Shown here piece by piece: positions 5,658 to 6,075 of a stretch of 6,075 nt of DNA. Every line of letters begins with the position of its first letter. Position 1 is the stretch's first letter. Source of the DNA: JAVBNU01 sp031551265 (lineage in GTDB: Bacteria; Cyanobacteriota; Vampirovibrionia; Gastranaerophilales; Gastranaerophilaceae); contig JAVBNU010000081.1 of NCBI GenBank assembly GCA_031551265.1, positions 1 through 6,075 of the forward strand, given 5' to 3'. The position numbers and the translations under genes are program-made. The notes beneath the pieces are model-generated. The model did no database searches. It was not told the origin of the DNA and was given only the letters and a program-made list of their open reading frames with translations.

Positions 5658-6075
5658 TTATTCTTGAGTTTGCACAGGTATTCTCATCGCGTAGAATGAA
5701 CGTATTACGAATACGATTGCTACCGCTAGGAAAATCCAGCCAACTATAGGTGCGATGCCTTTGAAGTTTTCGCTGATTGCTATCTCCATTGCTAATAAAC
5801 CGAACAGAGTTGTGAATTTAATAATCGGGTTCATAGCTACCGATGATGTATCTTTGAAAGGGTCACCTACAGTATCACCGATAACTGTTGCATCGTGTAA
5901 AGGTGTTCCTTTTTCTTTCAAATCACATTCAACGATTTTCTTAGCGTTGTCCCAACATCCGCCTGCGTTTGCCATAAATACAGCTTGGAATAAACCAAAT
6001 ACCGCAATAGCAATCAAATAGCTTACGAAGAATGATACAGGCAAGCTATTTTCACTCATAGGCGCTGATAAGAAT
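5658..6075 (-). CDS. hppA: Membrane-bound ion-translocating pyrophosphatase, C-terminal end (5' end outside window)
   Basis: This is the C-terminal part of the integral membrane pyrophosphatase that couples hydrolysis of pyrophosphate to pumping of H+ or Na+ across the membrane. About 139 residues are visible, open to the right edge; the full protein is normally around 650-800 residues with about 16 membrane helices. Diagnostic motifs are FMANAGGCWDNAKK (usually NAGGAWDNAKK) and VIGDTVGDPFKDTS, whose Asp and Lys residues bind Mg-pyrophosphate at the cytoplasmic side. Hydrophobic stretches before NAGG, after MNPIIKF, and near the C-terminus (GWIFLAVAIVFVI) are the last membrane helices. The ATG at 6059-6057 is an internal methionine, because the frame continues upstream as FLSAP. 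The residues that decide K+ dependence and Na+ versus H+ pumping lie outside the window. The terminator at 5604-5635 follows. Confidence 0.93.
   Translation of the reverse strand, partial: FLSAPMSENSLPVSFFVSYLIAIAVFGLFQAVFMANAGGCWDNAKKIVECDLKEKGTPLHDATVIGDTVGDPFKDTSSVAMNPIIKFTTLFGLLAMEIAISENFKGIAPIVGWIFLAVAIVFVIRSFYAMRIPVQTQE

Overview
The window looks like chromosomal DNA from an AT-rich bacterium. It holds seven protein-coding genes, two of them cut by the window edges, plus short dispersed repeats. The best guess is a gut-type, non-photosynthetic relative of cyanobacteria (Gastranaerophilales/Melainabacteria-like). This rests on AT-rich codon use, the style of the histidine kinase, and an N-terminal leader ending in PFKSAP on the 645-residue protein that recalls proteins of that group. 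It is recollection and inference, not a database result.

Left part, 1-1793: the 3' end of ileS (isoleucyl-tRNA synthetase, C-terminal zinc-binding end) runs rightward and meets a leftward two-gene unit. That unit is a carbon-nitrogen hydrolase of the nitrilase superfamily (276 aa, Glu-Lys-Cys triad intact), followed with an 8-bp overlap by a lysine-rich 48-residue small protein. A 65-bp gap with a perfect 6-bp hairpin separates the small gene from ileS.

Middle, 1794-3393: a 109-bp divergent promoter region separates the hydrolase from two rightward genes. The first encodes an exported 142-residue protein whose motif pattern resembles a PD-(D/E)xK nuclease fold. The second encodes a one-membrane-helix histidine kinase with HAMP, HisKA and HATPase parts. 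Both rightward genes carry an extended -10 (TGn-TATAAT) six or seven bases before the ATG and no Shine-Dalgarno sequence, so both are predicted to be leaderless mRNAs. The leftward genes have Shine-Dalgarno sequences, so two initiation modes sit side by side.

Right-middle, 3374-5311: a leftward gene of 645 codons overlaps the 3' end of the kinase gene by 20 bp. Its product has no membrane segment. It appears to contain two successive histidine-kinase-like modules, each with a His-Asp dimerisation-helix motif (H119, H421) and an ATPase-like region. The first ATPase region has lost its nucleotide-binding boxes; the second keeps an N-box and part of the G-boxes. This tandem pseudokinase/kinase-like protein, convergent with an orthodox kinase and with no response regulator in view, is the most unusual item here.

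Right end, 5312-6075: a 346-bp non-coding stretch carries the Shine-Dalgarno sequence of the tandem protein, a ~127-bp palindromic dispersed repeat, a second imperfect hairpin, and a strong intrinsic terminator. That terminator ends the leftward gene for a membrane-bound ion-pumping pyrophosphatase, of which only the C-terminal end is present.
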